From positions 62,001 through 126,000 of the forward strand of contig JADKBC010000005.1 of assembly GCA_016715205.1 (NCBI GenBank): 64,000 bases of DNA. Reading direction: 5' to 3'. The notes beneath the pieces are model-generated. The model was not told the DNA's origin, did no database searches, and was given only the letters and a program-made list of their open reading frames with translations. Shown in pieces: positions 26,207 through 35,121 of the stretch. The position numbers and the translations under genes are program-made. The stretch's first letter is position 1. Each line of letters opens with the position of its first letter. The DNA is from Holophaga sp. Its GTDB lineage: Bacteria > Acidobacteriota > Holophagae > Holophagales > Holophagaceae.

Positions 26207-27577
26207 ATGCAGGTTTTGATCATTGGTTCGGGATACGTGGGCCTTGTGGCTGCAGCAGGCTTTGCCGATTCAGGTCATCACGTGATTGGCGTGGATGTGG
26301 ATGCCGCGAAGATCGAAAAGCTTCGCAAGGGCATCAGCCCCATCTACGAACCTGGCCTGGATGAACTCCTTGCGAAATACCAAGCCTCTGGTTCCCTGAG
26401 TTTTACCCAGGATATGAGTGCTGGCATCGTGAACGCCGATGCGGCCTTCATCTGCGTGGGCACACCTCAAAGCGAGGATGGCAGTGCAGATCTCCAATAT
26501 GTATTGGCCGTCGCAGCCGAAATTGGTAAGGCCATGGCTCTGCGGGCCAAGGATGCGAAGCCGTTGATCGTGGTGGACAAGAGTACGGTTCCCGTGGGCA
26601 CGGCCGCGCGGGTGCATGCCACCATCGCAGCCCAGACCGACCGGGCCTTTGAGGTGGTCTCCAATCCGGAATTCCTGCGCGAAGGCTGCGCCATCGATGA
26701 TTTCCTGTTCCCGGATCGGGTGGTCGTTGGCTGCCGCACAGCGTTTGCGGAATCCGTCATGAAGGGGCTCTACGAGAAGAAGCTGGCCGCCGCAAAGGCT
26801 CGCAACCCGGAAACCGGCAAGTGGTTCCCCATGGATCCCCCCAGCGCTGAACTCACCAAATACGCTGCCAATGCCATGCTGGCGCTGCGCATCAGCTTCA
26901 TCAATGAAATCGCCAACCTATGCGAAACCGTAGGCGCGGACATTGATTTTGTGAAGGCGGGCATCGGCAGCGATCACCGTATTGGAAAGTATTTCCTCAA
27001 CCCTGGCCCCGGATTCGGCGGCAGTTGCTTCCCCAAGGATCTCCAGGCCCTGCTCAAGGCCGGCCGCGAAAATGGCCACCCCTTGATGACCCTTGCGACC
27101 ACCGTGGAAGCGAACCGTCACCAGAAACAGGTTTTGGCATTGAAGGTTCGGAAATTTTTTGGCTGCAAACCTGGTACCCCGGCTCCCCTCGCCGGCAAGC
27201 GGTTTGCGCTCTGGGGTCTGGCCTTCAAGGCTCACACTGACGATATTCGCGAGGCCATGGCGCTGGAACTCATTGATAGCTTGGTTTCCCAGGGAGCCGA
27301 AATCATGGTTCATGATTTCGAAGCCATGCCTGCAGTAAAAGCCAAGATCGGTGATCGCGTAAAGTATGCTGCCGATCCCCTCTCCGCCTGTGAAGGTGCC
27401 GATGCCTTGATCATCGCCACGGAATGGCCCCAATACCAGCAAACGGATCTCGACGTGGTCGCATCCAAGCTCAAGGCCAAGGTCATGTTTGATGGCCGGA
27501 ATCTTTTCCGCCCAGAGGCCATGAAGCAAAAGGGTTGGACGTATCATTCCATCGGGCGCCTGCCCGCTCAGACCTAG
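26207..27577 (+). CDS. ugd: UDP-glucose 6-dehydrogenase
   Basis: 456 residues. NAD-binding IIGSGYVGLVAAAGFADSGH at the N-terminus, then PIYEPGLDELL, FICVGTPQSEDGSADL, DKSTVPVGTA, SNPEFLREGCAIDDFLFPDR and the catalytic cysteine loop GPGFGGSCFPKDLQAL (Cys near residue 270). It oxidises UDP-glucose to UDP-glucuronate with two NAD+, for surface polysaccharide. ATG 26207 has CTGGAG 7 bases upstream. No polysaccharide cluster is adjacent, so it stands alone. Confidence 0.96.
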   Translation: MQVLIIGSGYVGLVAAAGFADSGHHVIGVDVDAAKIEKLRKGISPIYEPGLDELLAKYQASGSLSFTQDMSAGIVNADAAFICVGTPQSEDGSADLQYVLAVAAEIGKAMALRAKDAKPLIVVDKSTVPVGTAARVHATIAAQTDRAFEVVSNPEFLREGCAIDDFLFPDRVVVGCRTAFAESVMKGLYEKKLAAAKARNPETGKWFPMDPPSAELTKYAANAMLALRISFINEIANLCETVGADIDFVKAGIGSDHRIGKYFLNPGPGFGGSCFPKDLQALLKAGRENGHPLMTLATTVEANRHQKQVLALKVRKFFGCKPGTPAPLAGKRFALWGLAFKAHTDDIREAMALELIDSLVSQGAEIMVHDFEAMPAVKAKIGDRVKYAADPLSACEGADALIIATEWPQYQQTDLDVVASKLKAKVMFDGRNLFRPEAMKQKGWTYHSIGRLPAQT

Positions 27578-27594
27578 CCTCGTTTTAGATTTTA

Positions 27595-27622
27595 TTGCTA
27601 ACTTTAAATATATCATTATTAA
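27595..27622 (+). promoter_or_regulatory. candidate tat promoter in an AT-rich patch
   Basis: TTGCTA at 27595-27600 and TATTAA at 27617-27622 with a 16-base spacer, inside a stretch (27580-27640) markedly richer in A/T than the rest of the window. It lies 30 bases before the tatA start. Confidence 0.35.
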
Positions 27623-27651
27623 TTTAAGACTACATCTGATTGGAGCGCCCT

Positions 27652-27831
27652 ATGGGTAATCTTGGCCTCACCGAAATGCTGCTGATTGGCATCGCCTTGC
27701 TGATTTTCTTCGGCCCATCCCGCCTCCCTGAACTTGGCAAGGCGCTGGGCAAGGGCATCCAGGAATTCAAGAAGGCCAGCAAGGAAATCACGGATTCCGT
27801 CAAGGAAGACGTAACCCCTGACAAGAAGTGA
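27652..27831 (+). CDS. tatA: twin-arginine translocase subunit TatA
   Basis: 59 residues: one N-terminal membrane helix (TEMLLIGIALLIFFGPSRLP), the conserved FGP hinge, then an amphipathic helix LGKALGKGIQEFKKASKE and a charged tail. This is the TatA/E layout; it oligomerises into the pore for folded proteins. ATG 27652 with TTGGAG upstream is preferred to the in-frame TTG at 27640. The stop overlaps the tatC start (GTGA). No separate tatB is present here, suggesting a TatAC system, although tatB could lie elsewhere. Confidence 0.95.
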   Translation: MGNLGLTEMLLIGIALLIFFGPSRLPELGKALGKGIQEFKKASKEITDSVKEDVTPDKK

Positions 27832-28628
27832 ACGACCTCCTGGAACCAGTTCCAAACCAGATGACCTTCTGGGAACACCTGCAGGAACTGCGGGTGCGCT
27901 TGGTACGTAGTGCCCTAATCGTTGTCGTAGGTTTTGGATTCACGTACTGGCAACGCTTTCGGATCTGGGACTGGGCGCAGCGTCCCTTCATGGATGTATT
28001 CAAGGCCCACAGCATTGCCCATGCAAAAGCCGTTGGGTTGCCGATTCCCATGGTGTTTGAGCCCTTTGCCTTTACCAACCTTACGGAGCCATTCTTTTCC
28101 TTGATGCGGCTTTCCTTGTGGGCGGCGGCCTTTCTGGTGGCACCCCTCCTTTTTTATCAACTGTGGGCCTTCATCCGCCCCGGCTTGTATGAACGCGAAC
28201 GCCGGCTGGTGATCCCCTTTGTCCTCGTGACCAGCGCCTGCTTCATAGGTGGCGCCCTCTTCGCTTACGTCAACGCCTTCAAGTTCCTTGGTGACATCCT
28301 GTTCAAGGAAGCCATGGAGGCTGGGCTGCGCACCAACCTCCATCTGGAAGATTATCTGGACCTCTTCATCTATACCGTGGTCGGCACCGGCCTGATGTTT
28401 GAACTCCCCGTGCTGGTCTATTTCCTGGCCAGGTTTCGGCTGGTGACAGCGGGATGGCTGCTCAAATATTGGCGCCACGCCTCCGTGATCATCATCATTG
28501 CCTCTGCCTTCCTGACCCCAGGCGATGTCATCATCACTACCATCTTTTTCAGTGGGATTCTGTTGGCGCTGTATTTCGTTTCAGTCCTCGTGGCTTGGTT
28601 CGCGGCTCCCAAACCAAAACAAACCTAG
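27828..28628 (+). CDS. tatC: twin-arginine translocase subunit TatC
   Basis: 266 residues, six membrane helices. The N-terminal FWEHLQELRVRLVRS and PFFSLMRLSLWAA are the signal-binding site motifs, with FEPFAFTNLTEPF and GTGLMFELPVLVYFL in later helices. TatC recognises the twin-arginine signal peptide. GTG 27828 overlaps the tatA stop, so translation is coupled. The hbd gene follows 27 bases later. Confidence 0.96.
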   Translation: MNDLLEPVPNQMTFWEHLQELRVRLVRSALIVVVGFGFTYWQRFRIWDWAQRPFMDVFKAHSIAHAKAVGLPIPMVFEPFAFTNLTEPFFSLMRLSLWAAAFLVAPLLFYQLWAFIRPGLYERERRLVIPFVLVTSACFIGGALFAYVNAFKFLGDILFKEAMEAGLRTNLHLEDYLDLFIYTVVGTGLMFELPVLVYFLARFRLVTAGWLLKYWRHASVIIIIASAFLTPGDVIITTIFFSGILLALYFVSVLVAWFAAPKPKQT

Positions 28629-28655
28629 AATGGGCCTTCCCTACCCGGAGAATCC

Positions 28656-29504
28656 ATGAACATCCACACCATTGGGGTCGTGGGCACGGGACACATGGGC
28701 TGTGGCATTGCCCATGTGTTTGCCGCGGCCGGGTTCCAGGTCATCCTGCAGGATCTTTCCCATGATTCACTGGGAAAGGCCCTGGCCTCCATCGAACATA
28801 GCCTTCAGCGTGGTGTGGAAAAAGGGAAATTGGGCACCCTCGAAATGGCAAATGCGCTTGGACGCATCCGCACGACAACTTCCTTCGGGGATTTCAAGGA
28901 GGCTGATTTCGTGGTGGAGGCTGGGCCAGAGCACTGGGAAACCAAGAAACAATTCTTCGAGACCTTGGACCTCCTCTGCCGCCCCGACATCATTTTGGCC
29001 ACCAGTACCGGCATTTCTTCCATCACCCGTCTTGGCTCGCTGACTAAACGACCGGAATGCGTCATTGGCATGCACTTCCTCCATCCTGTGCCTGCCATGC
29101 CACTGGTGGAAGTGGTGCGCGGCCTGGCAACCAGCGATGCCACTTGCGCCACTGTGAGCGCCTTGGCCAAGCGCCTGGATAAAACCCCGGTGCCCTGCAA
29201 CGACAGCCCGGGCTTTGTCAGCAACCGTCTGCTCATGCCCATGATCAACGAAGCCATATTCGCCCTGGAGGATGGGGTCGCCGAAGTCCAGTCCATCGAC
29301 ACCATCATGAAATTGGGGATGAACCACCCCATGGGGCCGCTGGCCCTGGCGGACCTACTCGGCCTGGATGTCTGTTTGGCGAGCCTTCAGATGCTCCACG
29401 AAGGCTTTGGCGATCCCAAATACCGCCCCTGCCCGCTCCTAGGACGCTATGTGGCGGCCGGTTGGCTTGGCAAAAAAGCGGGTCGCGGGTTTTACGAATA
29501 CTAG
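28656..29504 (+). CDS. hbd: 3-hydroxybutyryl-CoA dehydrogenase
   Basis: 282 residues, the size of short-chain hydroxyacyl-CoA dehydrogenases. NAD-binding GVVGTGHMGCGIAHVFA, active-site region GMHFLHPVPAMPLVEVV (His), NDSPGFVSNRLLMPMINEA and NHPMGPLALADLLGLD. It interconverts acetoacetyl-CoA and 3-hydroxybutyryl-CoA using NAD(P)H. Its neighbours give no pathway context. The stop codon TAG shares CTAG with the stop of the convergent DUF4388 gene once that gene's frame is corrected. Confidence 0.93.
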   Translation: MNIHTIGVVGTGHMGCGIAHVFAAAGFQVILQDLSHDSLGKALASIEHSLQRGVEKGKLGTLEMANALGRIRTTTSFGDFKEADFVVEAGPEHWETKKQFFETLDLLCRPDIILATSTGISSITRLGSLTKRPECVIGMHFLHPVPAMPLVEVVRGLATSDATCATVSALAKRLDKTPVPCNDSPGFVSNRLLMPMINEAIFALEDGVAEVQSIDTIMKLGMNHPMGPLALADLLGLDVCLASLQMLHEGFGDPKYRPCPLLGRYVAAGWLGKKAGRGFYEY

Positions 29505-30642
29505 GGCAAGGGTTCGTACAACGGATCGGGTAATTTCCGGAAATCACCGAGATTGCCGCGCTCTTCTCCAGAACTCATGCCAAGCCTGCGCGACACATCC
29601 TTGCCACCATCCGCTGGCGCCACCATCCGCAGAACATAGTTCTGTCGCTCGCGAGTGATCACATCCGTGGCCACGTGGACGTCCGAGGGCTGGAGGCTGC
29701 CCAGCCCAGGTTCAGCGAGGCTCTTGATTTGGGCACATAGAGGAAAATAGGCGTCAGCAGCAGCACGGCAACCAGCGGCCAGAACCACGCAGAAGGCCCC
29801 GCTGGTTCGAACACCTCCCGTTGCGTATCCGAAGGCACGCTCCAGGAAGGGGTCTGGGTGGTCACATGTTCCTGGGAAACCTCGAGAAGCCCCATTTCCA
29901 GAAGTTCTGCAATCACCTTGCAGGTATCCAGTTCGTCGTAGCGCGTGATCTGCAGGATCCCTTGGATGCTTTGCGGTTCTGTGACGTACATGAGCACGGT
30001 TTCCTGCTCGTGGGTCAATCCAGAACGCTCGGACCGGGAACTTTCCCGCCCGTCGAACACCGAGGAGAGCTCCTGATCAATGTCCAGTTTCAGGGCCATG
30101 GCCTGGGCGGTTTTTTGCAGGGGAATGGCATTATCCGGTAGCCTGCGTTGGACTTCAGGCCACTCGTCCATGATGCGGGCAGCCTCCATCAGCACGGTAT
30201 CCACGGGTATGGGTGGGAAATTTTCCCGATCCATCTCCATGGGCAGCATGGAATCAAACCGGTAGTCGCCTTCGATCCAACGGAAGGTGCGATAGATAAT
30301 CGACATCGCCTGGTTGAACAGGGCGTCTTCCAGATCCTGGTTGGAGACCTTGCCCGATTCCAATAGCAGGGTGCCCATTCGTTTTAACGTCTGCCGCTGC
30401 TGCTGGATCATGGCCAGGAGTTCGTCTCCTGAAAGCCTGCCAAGCCGCACGAGCATGGCACCCACCCGGTCTTCCATCCGTACCTGATTGGAATCACAGC
30501 CAACAATGTCGCCCTGATCAAAGAAGATTTTTACGAATTCCTGGCCGCGAGAAAGCACCAACGTGCCGCTCTTGCCCTGGGTCTTGATCATGTTGAACAG
30601 GGAGAAAAGATCAAAATCCCTGAGAGAACCTTCAAGCGCCAT
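29501..30642 (-). pseudogene. DUF4388 (PATAN-like) membrane protein, probable single-base frameshift near its C-terminus
   Basis: The uninterrupted frame from ATG 30642 runs 327 residues to 29659. Residues ~1-100 are a DUF4388 domain (ALEGSLRDFDLFSLFNMIKT, SGTLVLSRGQEFVKIFFDQG, LLESGKVSNQDLEDAL). A winged-helix-like part follows, then a membrane helix at ~288-304 (WPLVAVLLLTPIFLYVP). After that helix the frame turns to low-quality sequence, while the -1 frame gives IKSLAEPGLGSLQPSDVHVA and continues ~70 residues to a TAG at 29501 that exactly abuts hbd. One missing base in TTTGGG (29728-29733, plus strand) would join them. DUF4388 proteins occur in signalling and polarity contexts. It follows the TPR gene by 9 bases when that is corrected too. 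Confidence 0.75.
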
Positions 30643-30651
30643 GATTCCACC

Positions 30652-32501
30652 TCATGCACGACCTCGGCGGGGAATGAGTTTCAGCCAGGAACGGAAGAAC
30701 AGAACCGCCAAAGAATCATGCCCAAGGGCAGCCAAGTGGAGGTTGGATCCGCCAGGATCTCACCGGAAAAACGCACACTGCGCCCCGTGGTAAAGACGAT
30801 TCCAGAGGCAAAACAAAGGAAGATCAGCTCCATGAAACCCTGGCGGGTATCGCCCAGGAAACAAAGATCCGCTCCCGGCAGCACCACCAGCAGGGTGCGG
30901 TGTATCCATCGCTGGGTACCCTGGAATTCCGCCACTTCCTCGACCTTTTGCTTTCGACTTTCTCCGTGCAGACCATCCTTGAGGACAAACAGGTGATGAC
31001 ACTTGGAGCAGACTTCCACATCCGGACTATCGGTGGTGTGAAAGGGGTCCCCGCACCGCACGCATTGGGTGGGGTGGGCCTGTTTGATGCTCCTGGCGAG
31101 GCGAACCATATAGGCCAGCAGTGCAAAGATCGGCAAAGCCAGCCCGAACAGGATGGAAGGGGTGCGAGCACCCAGTGACTCCATGGCATTGACCGTGCCT
31201 CGCCCAGCCTTCAAGGCGGCAGATCGAAGGGTGGAATCGGGCAGCGGAAGCGCGAATGCCTTGGGTTCGCTGCCTGCCTGACTCGCGTTCTTGAGAACCT
31301 CGTAGCTTTCGGGAGCGCTCCTGCGAGCCTCCTCCTGCTTGGCAATTCCATTTGGACTATCAAGTTTCTTGAAGGCCATCGCGCTTTGATTGAGGAGGAT
31401 CTGAGGGCTGCCGGGTTGCAAGGCATAGGCCTCGTCTAGGTTTTTTTCCGCCTCCGCAACACGTCCTTGCTGGAACCGGGCTGCGCCGAGGTTATTGAGA
31501 ACCTCGGCCTGGTTCGGATGTTTGCCAACCAAAGCTTCAAACGTTGCTTCTGCACCCTTCCAGTCTCGGGCCTGGAATTGTCCCCAACCCTTCAAGAAAT
31601 CCCGGTCTGCGGACGGCAAGGCTCGCAGGGTGGCTTCATCCATTGCCTTGGCCTGGGGCTGCAGTTGCATGGTGACGATGCTGGGTTCGGGTAGTTGCAA
31701 TGCATTGGGTTCCAGAATTGCCAGGGCTGGATGCACGAGTTGCAGCAGGATCACCAGGTAGGTGGCCTTGACTTCCTGGGAATGCAGGTAGGGAGTTAGC
31801 AGCCAAATCCAGAGGAGAGCAGCGACGCTGGGATCAAACCCCAAGATCACGGGGAAAGTGAGCAGGAATGCACCCATCAAGGCCATGGGGAAGGAACCAA
31901 TGCCCCGCTTGGCCAGAGGTTCTTCCCATAAATACCGAAGCACCTTTCGGTAACGCAAGGCCAAGGCCAGGGCCCAACCCCACAACAACAGGGTGGCCAT
32001 CATTCGAAGCCAGGCGGCATGGTGAACGATCCAAAGCCAGCGATGGGTGGTATGTGAAAGTCGAATGCGGGTAAGTTCCGTTACATCAGGAAGACTTAGC
32101 ACATAACCTGCAATGCCCGTTTGTCGGAGCAGGACAATGCGGGTGCCCAGAATGGTGGGATTTCGAGGTGCCCAGCGCTGTTCAACGAGATTGATGGCCT
32201 TCAAGCCAAGGTCGGGATCCCCTTTGTCGCCCAGGTCTCGAGCCCAAACGGCAATGGCTTCCACCAGTGGGGTGACATCCAAGGTGCCGTAGGTGCGGCG
32301 AACCAGTTCCACTTCATGGGCTGCTGTTTCCTGTGCGGCCTGGTTTCCAGACTGAAGGGCCACCTTCAACCGTTCCACCCGGTGTGCCAAAGCGATCCCA
32401 GGGGCCAGTTCCGGCGTGGCAGCCCTGAGGGCAGGCGATCCCCAGACAAGGACAGCTAGGAACAAGGCAAGGCAGGGAGAAAGGATTCGGAACACCTTCA
32501 T
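30652..32501 (-). pseudogene. membrane TPR protein with C4 zinc ribbon, probable frameshift at the extreme C-terminus
   Basis: The uninterrupted frame runs 606 residues from ATG 32501 to 30681. It has a signal peptide, a periplasmic helical part, membrane helices between ~165 and ~265, a TPR block (~310-400: GWGQFQARDWKGAEATFEAL, LNNLGAARFQQGRVAEAEKN), another helix at ~455-475, a zinc ribbon (CVRCG, then CSKCH, ~484-507), and further helices. The last 12 residues look wrong. With one extra T at the T3 run (30710-30712) the end becomes GMILLAVLFFRSWLKLIP followed by RRGRA and a stop at 30652, a natural membrane-helix and basic tail. The start overlaps the DUF1844 stop (ATGA). Function unknown. 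Confidence 0.7.
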
Positions 32502-32797
32502 GGTTGGGCTCCTTCTGGCTCAGGGCCTCCCGTAGGGCGCGGCGGAACAAGATCCAGGATTTTCATGCGTAAATGATACAAAATGTCATCCATTTCTCGT
32601 GTTTCAGATTCTGTTCGATGCCCTTCGGTCTTGTCCTTCAGGATGCCTACGAGATCCACATAGAATCGCGCCACCGTAGGATTGGCCGGGGGCTGGGTGG
32701 GCATCATGGGATGGGGCACGCCCATCGCCAGCAGAGCCTGCTCCGCAAGGAGGTTTACCAATGCAGAAAGGGACGGTTGGCTGGCCGCAGCATTCAT
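32498..32797 (-). CDS. DUF1844 family protein
   Basis: 99 residues from ATG 32797. The core LVNLLAEQALLAMGVPHP, VARFYVDLVGILKDKTEGH and MDDILYHLRMKILDLV match DUF1844, a small helical protein of unknown function found in Acidobacteria and Deltaproteobacteria. It is the first gene of a three-gene unit with the TPR/zinc-ribbon and DUF4388 proteins and overlaps the next gene by 4 bases. An in-frame ATG at 32830 would add 11 residues but has no better ribosome site. Confidence 0.85.
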   Translation of the reverse strand: MNAAASQPSLSALVNLLAEQALLAMGVPHPMMPTQPPANPTVARFYVDLVGILKDKTEGHRTESETREMDDILYHLRMKILDLVPPRPTGGPEPEGAQP

Positions 32798-32855
32798 CCT
32801 AACCCCTGGAAATTGATGGAAGCGTATCACAGCTTGAGGCTTGGATGGCCGTCAC

Positions 32856-32884
32856 TTCTCATTCGCTGGGATAAATGCGATAAT
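32856..32884 (+). promoter_or_regulatory. candidate promoter of the secreted TPR gene
   Basis: TTCTCA at 32856-32861 and GATAAT at 32879-32884 with a 17-base spacer; TGC directly before GATAAT gives an extended -10 look. It lies 21 bases before the ATG at 32906. Confidence 0.5.
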
Positions 32885-32905
32885 CCAGCACCGAATGGAG
32901 GTCAC

Positions 32906-33937
32906 ATGAAGATCCTTGTTCCCGCGATCATCGCCTCAACCATGGCGCTCGGGCTCTCAGCGCAGACCACAGGAACCTTCTCTGGAAAGGTGCTCGATTC
33001 CAAGGGCAAGCCTGTTGCCGGCGCAAAGCTCTCGATTAGCAAGATTGGCGTAAATTGGGTTAAAGAAATCAAGCTCAATCCAGATGGCAAATTTATTCAG
33101 GTGGGATTAGAACCCAAGGACTACGAGATTACAGTTTCTGCACCCGGGTTTCAAAACATCAAGGAGCAGGAGCACGTCCAAATTGGTACCGTACTCCAGA
33201 AGGACTACGTCCTTCTAACCAATGAAGAAGCCGTCAAGGCTGGAAAAGCTGGGGTACCTTCTGATCCTGCTGCTGCAGCGGAATCCAAGGGTTTGGAATC
33301 CTTTAACCAAGCCGTTCAGTTCTTTAATGAAAAGAATTTTTTGGGGGCCCTGCCCTTGTTTGAAACGGCGATAACGAGCCTCAAAGAATCTATTGAGAAG
33401 GGCACAGATCCCACGGTTAAAGTCGAAGGTGAACAGAAGCTGGAGACCATGCAGCGCCCCTACGCCTTCTCTTTGATGGAGGTGGCCAAGACGGACGAGG
33501 CTAAGAGAGCTGAACTCACTGCCAAGGCTGAGCCGTTGCTCGTCATGGCCCTTGAGCGCAATCCCAAAGACCAGAACGCCATGATCTACTTGCTGGAAAT
33601 CGCCAAAGGCAAGAAGGACGAGGAAGGAATCAAGAAATACCAGGCTGCCCTTGATGCACTGGTTGGCCCTCGCCCTGAAACCGCCTACAACCAGGGCGTG
33701 GAACTCTACAACGCCGGGAAACTGGCTGAAGCCAAGCCCTACCTGCAGAAGGCGCTCTCCATCAAGGCGGACTACGCCGAGGCCTACTACCTGCTGGCCA
33801 TGTGCGAATTCGCAGCCATGGACCTCAAGGCAACCAAAACCAATCTGCAGAAATATCTCGAACTCGCCCCCACAGGCAAATACGCGTCCGACGTCAAGGC
33901 CATGCTCGCGGATCCCAGCCTGAAAAACGTCAAGTAG
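32906..33937 (+). CDS. secreted protein with carboxypeptidase-regulatory-like domain and TPR repeats
   Basis: 343 residues. A signal peptide (KILVPAIIASTMALGLSAQ) is followed by a CarboxypepD_reg-like beta-sandwich (GTFSGKVLDSKGKPVAGAKL, KFIQVGLEPKDYEITVSAPG, residues ~23-100). Residues ~125-340 form TPR-like helices (FNQAVQFFNEKNFLGALPLF, YNQGVELYNAGKLAEAKPYL, AEAYYLLAMCEFAAMDLKAT). It is probably periplasmic and used for protein contacts; no enzyme motif is seen. ATG 32906 has ATGGAGG 6 bases upstream and a good promoter just before it. A 42-base palindromic terminator follows. Confidence 0.88.
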   Translation: MKILVPAIIASTMALGLSAQTTGTFSGKVLDSKGKPVAGAKLSISKIGVNWVKEIKLNPDGKFIQVGLEPKDYEITVSAPGFQNIKEQEHVQIGTVLQKDYVLLTNEEAVKAGKAGVPSDPAAAAESKGLESFNQAVQFFNEKNFLGALPLFETAITSLKESIEKGTDPTVKVEGEQKLETMQRPYAFSLMEVAKTDEAKRAELTAKAEPLLVMALERNPKDQNAMIYLLEIAKGKKDEEGIKKYQAALDALVGPRPETAYNQGVELYNAGKLAEAKPYLQKALSIKADYAEAYYLLAMCEFAAMDLKATKTNLQKYLELAPTGKYASDVKAMLADPSLKNVK

Positions 33938-33948
33938 ACAGCCTTGTG

Positions 33949-33990
33949 GCAATAGCAAAGAGGGCCCCGCGGGGCCCTCTTTGCTATTGC
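33949..33990. terminator. bidirectional terminator, 42-base perfect palindrome
   Basis: Arms of 21 bases, GCAATAGCAAAGAGGGCCCC plus G and its exact complement, centred between the convergent TPR and exonuclease III genes. A-rich and T-rich outer arms allow termination in both directions. The outer GCAATAG is shared with the hairpin at 47452-47489. Confidence 0.9.
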
Positions 33991-34000
33991 GGGTGAGGGG

Positions 34001-34777
34001 TCAGGTCAAGGCGAGACTCACCGGGCAATGGTCCGAGCCCATAATTTCGGCATGAATGCGAACATCGGCAACTCGATTACACAGCCCTTCACTCACCAGA
34101 AAGTGATCGATCCTCCAGCCCACGTTCTTGGCCCGCGCCCCACCGCGCTGGGTCCACCAGGTGTACAGGCCAGTCGTGGCGGGATTGCGCTCGCGCAGGA
34201 TGTCATGGAGGCCTGCTGCCAGGTACAGCTTGAAATCCTGGCGCTCCTCGTCCGTAAAACCAGGGTTCATGCGGTTGTCCTTGGGCCGGGCGAGATCGAT
34301 CTCCTCGGGAGCCACGTTCATGTCGCCGGTGAGGATGATCTGCTTCCCTTGGCCATGGAGCGCCTTCACATGGGCCGCAAGATCTCGGGCAAAGGCACGC
34401 TTATAGTCCAATCGGGCGAGACCGGTGGAAGCATTGGGGAAGTAGCCTCCGATGAAGACTAGATCACCTTGGGTGCTTTGGAGAACTCTGCCCTCCTGGT
34501 CGTAGACTTCGAGTCCCAAACCCTGAGCGTGGGTGAATCCCAGCTCCCTTTTGCTGAGGGTAGCAGCCCCGGAATAGCCCTTCTTGCTGCGGGCTGGGAA
34601 CCAGCTCGCGTCGTAGGCACTTTCGATCTGGCGACGCACCCCCAGATCGATCTCCTCCCATTCGCAGCGAATTTCCTGCAGCGAAATTACATCGGGATCG
34701 GTTGCCTCCAGCCAATCCATGAAGCCCTTTTTCAGGGCCGCTCGAAAGCCATTCACATTCCAGGTGTAGAAATTCAT
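34001..34777 (-). CDS. xth: exodeoxyribonuclease III (Xth/ExoA type)
   Basis: 258 residues from ATG 34777. The AP-endonuclease fold motifs are all present: TWNVNGFRAA, ISLQEIRCEWEEID (metal-binding Glu), GGYFPNASTG with the LDYKRAF that follows, TGDMNVAPEEIDLARPK, and GWRIDHFLVSEGL plus GSDHCPVSLAL at the C-terminus. It cleaves at abasic sites and degrades 3' ends in DNA repair. The start overlaps the preceding SRPBCC-like gene (ATGA). It is the last gene before the palindromic terminator. Confidence 0.96.
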   Translation of the reverse strand: MNFYTWNVNGFRAALKKGFMDWLEATDPDVISLQEIRCEWEEIDLGVRRQIESAYDASWFPARSKKGYSGAATLSKRELGFTHAQGLGLEVYDQEGRVLQSTQGDLVFIGGYFPNASTGLARLDYKRAFARDLAAHVKALHGQGKQIILTGDMNVAPEEIDLARPKDNRMNPGFTDEERQDFKLYLAAGLHDILRERNPATTGLYTWWTQRGGARAKNVGWRIDHFLVSEGLCNRVADVRIHAEIMGSDHCPVSLALT

Positions 34778-35121
34778 AACGACCTCACCAGTGATTCCCA
34801 CATTCGATGCGAGCGGAGTCGCCACCATCCCATCAGAATCAGCACCGGCCAGCCTTTGAAGGTGGCGCGGTGGGTCAGCAGCAAACGCCCCTCGTTGGGA
34901 GCCACGGTAAAAACTCCGTGTTCTTCCACACCCACCCATGGGCGAGAGGTATAGGCCATCTCGAAACGATCTGGTTCGTTGCGTGTCACCTGAGCTTCCA
35001 CGGAACTCAAGCGAGGGTGCCAACGATGAAAAGACTTCCCGTCCGCAAGCACGCGAACCACCGCTTCCAGGGGCGCGTTGGTGTCCCTGATGAGTTCAAG
35101 TTTCCAGACGGGGCGTTTCAC
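34774..35121 (-). CDS. SRPBCC-like small protein
   Basis: 115 residues. The start LELIRDTNAPLEAVVRVLAD, followed by WHPRLSSVEAQVTR, is like the first strand and helices of SRPBCC (START-like) ligand-binding proteins. The C-terminal helix is short, so this is a weak structural guess. It overlaps metG at its GTG start (GTGA) and xth at its stop (ATGA), so it is tightly coupled to both. Function unknown. Confidence 0.65.
   Translation of the reverse strand: MKRPVWKLELIRDTNAPLEAVVRVLADGKSFHRWHPRLSSVEAQVTRNEPDRFEMAYTSRPWVGVEEHGVFTVAPNEGRLLLTHRATFKGWPVLILMGWWRLRSHRMWESLVRSL

Noticed and set aside
29720..29745. Programmed -1 frameshift in the DUF4388 gene at CCCAAAT
   Set aside because: The heptamer is in the wrong phase (codons CCC AAA TCA), so a canonical slippery site is not present; a missing base is simpler.
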